From Asaia bogorensis (GTDB lineage: Bacteria > Pseudomonadota > Alphaproteobacteria > Acetobacterales > Acetobacteraceae), in the NCBI GenBank assembly GCA_945861095.1, contig CAMATI010000018.1:1-35436 (forward strand): a stretch of DNA of 35,436 bases. Direction: 5' to 3'. Shown piece by piece: positions 34,619-35,436 of the stretch. Numbering within the stretch: the stretch's first letter is position 1; every line of letters begins with the position of its first letter. Position numbers and translations under genes: made by a program. Under the pieces are notes generated by a model. That model worked only from the letters and a program-made list of their open reading frames with translations. It was not told the origin of the DNA and made no database searches.

Positions 34619-34843
34619 GGGCGCCGACCTTCCGCGCCTTCGTCACTGCCACTATCGGCATGGCTGGTGCAGCCAGCCCTGCAACGCCAGCATGGCGAAG
34701 GTCCGTGCGCTGCGAAGTCCGGCTCGATCTAACGATTAGGCTCCCTGGATGGGGACGCTATCGGGGGCGCCGAAACAGCGGTTGGAGGCAGAAATCAGAC
34801 TCCAAATAGGGTATATCCATAATTCGCTGAATTATAGCGTCTG

Positions 34844-34935
34844 ACTGGCGGAGAGAGTGTCCGCCTAACTGGCGTTCGCGGGCTTTCGCCAGTCCCCACA
34901 TGAAGGACAGAAAACCCTTGTATATATGAGGGTTT
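34844..34935. promoter_or_regulatory. Repeat-rich region upstream of integrase (candidate arm/att or operator sites)
   Basis: actggcg at 34844-34850 and 34868-34874, inverted cgccagt at 34887-34893; separate 7-bp IR aaaccct (34912-34918) / agggttt (34929-34935) around a TA-rich core. Confidence 0.4.
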
Positions 34936-35020
34936 ATCACTTTCCTCCTTCGCCACCCTTCGCTTGCGTTCGCCCGCTTTCACGATTATGAAAGGGGGAC
35001 AGTGATGGGGATTGAAAGCC

Positions 35021-35436
35021 ATGCCACGGTTGGCGGTGCCTCTGACGGCGCTACGGGTAAAGAACGCGAAGGCGGGCCGATATGGCGACGGCAACGGGCT
35101 GTTCCTGTTGGTCCGGCCCAATGGCACGCGGTTCTGGATTTTCCGCTACCGGATAGCCGGCAGGCTCCGGGAAATGGGCTTGGGCAGTGCCGACCTGTTC
35201 CCGCTGGCCGACGCGCGGCAACGGGCTGGCGACCTGTTCCGCAAGGTGAAGCTGGGCACCGATCCCCTGGCCGAGCGGGACGCGGACAAGGCCAAGGCCG
35301 GCGCGGCCATCACGTTCGGGGAGGTGGCCGACCACTACATCGCAGCCCATGAGGCCGGCTGGCGCAACGCCAAGCACCGGCAGCAATGGCGCAACACCAT
35401 CGACACCTATGCCGCGCCCATCCTGGGCACGCTGGC
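35021..35436 (+). CDS. P4-type tyrosine recombinase/integrase, N-terminal part (runs off the window)
   Basis: MPRLAVPLTALRVKNAKAGRYGDGNGLFLLVRPNGTRFWIFRYRIAGRLREMGLGSADLFPLADARQRAGDLFRKVKLGTDPLAERDADKAKAGAAITFGEVADHYIAAHEAGWRNAKHRQQWRNTIDTYAAPILGTL: arm-type DNA-binding (DUF4102) plus start of the core-binding domain. Confidence 0.93.
   Translation, partial: MPRLAVPLTALRVKNAKAGRYGDGNGLFLLVRPNGTRFWIFRYRIAGRLREMGLGSADLFPLADARQRAGDLFRKVKLGTDPLAERDADKAKAGAAITFGEVADHYIAAHEAGWRNAKHRQQWRNTIDTYAAPILGTL

Noticed and set aside
34795-35127. 110-aa minus-strand ORF
   Set aside because: Overlaps the integrase start and repeat-rich intergenic DNA; no protein-like character.

Overview
This is a high-GC alphaproteobacterial chromosome segment, probably Acetobacteraceae or another Rhodospirillales member (inferred from protein style and gene order, not searched). 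Most of it is ordinary chromosome: a SlyB-like lipoprotein, CaiB/BaiF CoA-transferase, MazG, a DsbA-like protein, amidase, VOC protein, TctB-TctA, the holB-metG-tatD-MBL block, MarC, a GMC oxidoreductase with a carboxymuconolactone decarboxylase, bactofilin, an HpnK/YdjC-like deacetylase, tRNA-Tyr(GTA), an M19 dipeptidase, an aldo/keto reductase, and the start of a P4-type tyrosine integrase running off the right edge. Four points stand out. (1) A cassette at 20803-25646 has an FAAL-like adenylate-forming ligase, a free-standing ACP and two tandem WcbI-like (GNCQ) putative acyltransferases with C-terminal TPRs, divergent from a glycosyltransferase; it may be an acyl-AMP to ACP to glycan modification system. 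(2) A small stand-alone secreted TNT-domain (NADase toxin family) protein at 25892-26413 overlaps a small candidate immunity gene. (3) A 137-bp non-autonomous element (30467-30603) with 15-bp perfect TIRs and a CTAG target duplication truncates an EI24/CysZ-like gene; removing it in silico restores the ORF in frame. (4) There is a perfect 60-bp palindrome near the left end, and several unrelated short-unit (12, 15, 17, 18 bp) minisatellites, most of them intergenic. All assignments come from reading the sequence and translations; no database search was run.
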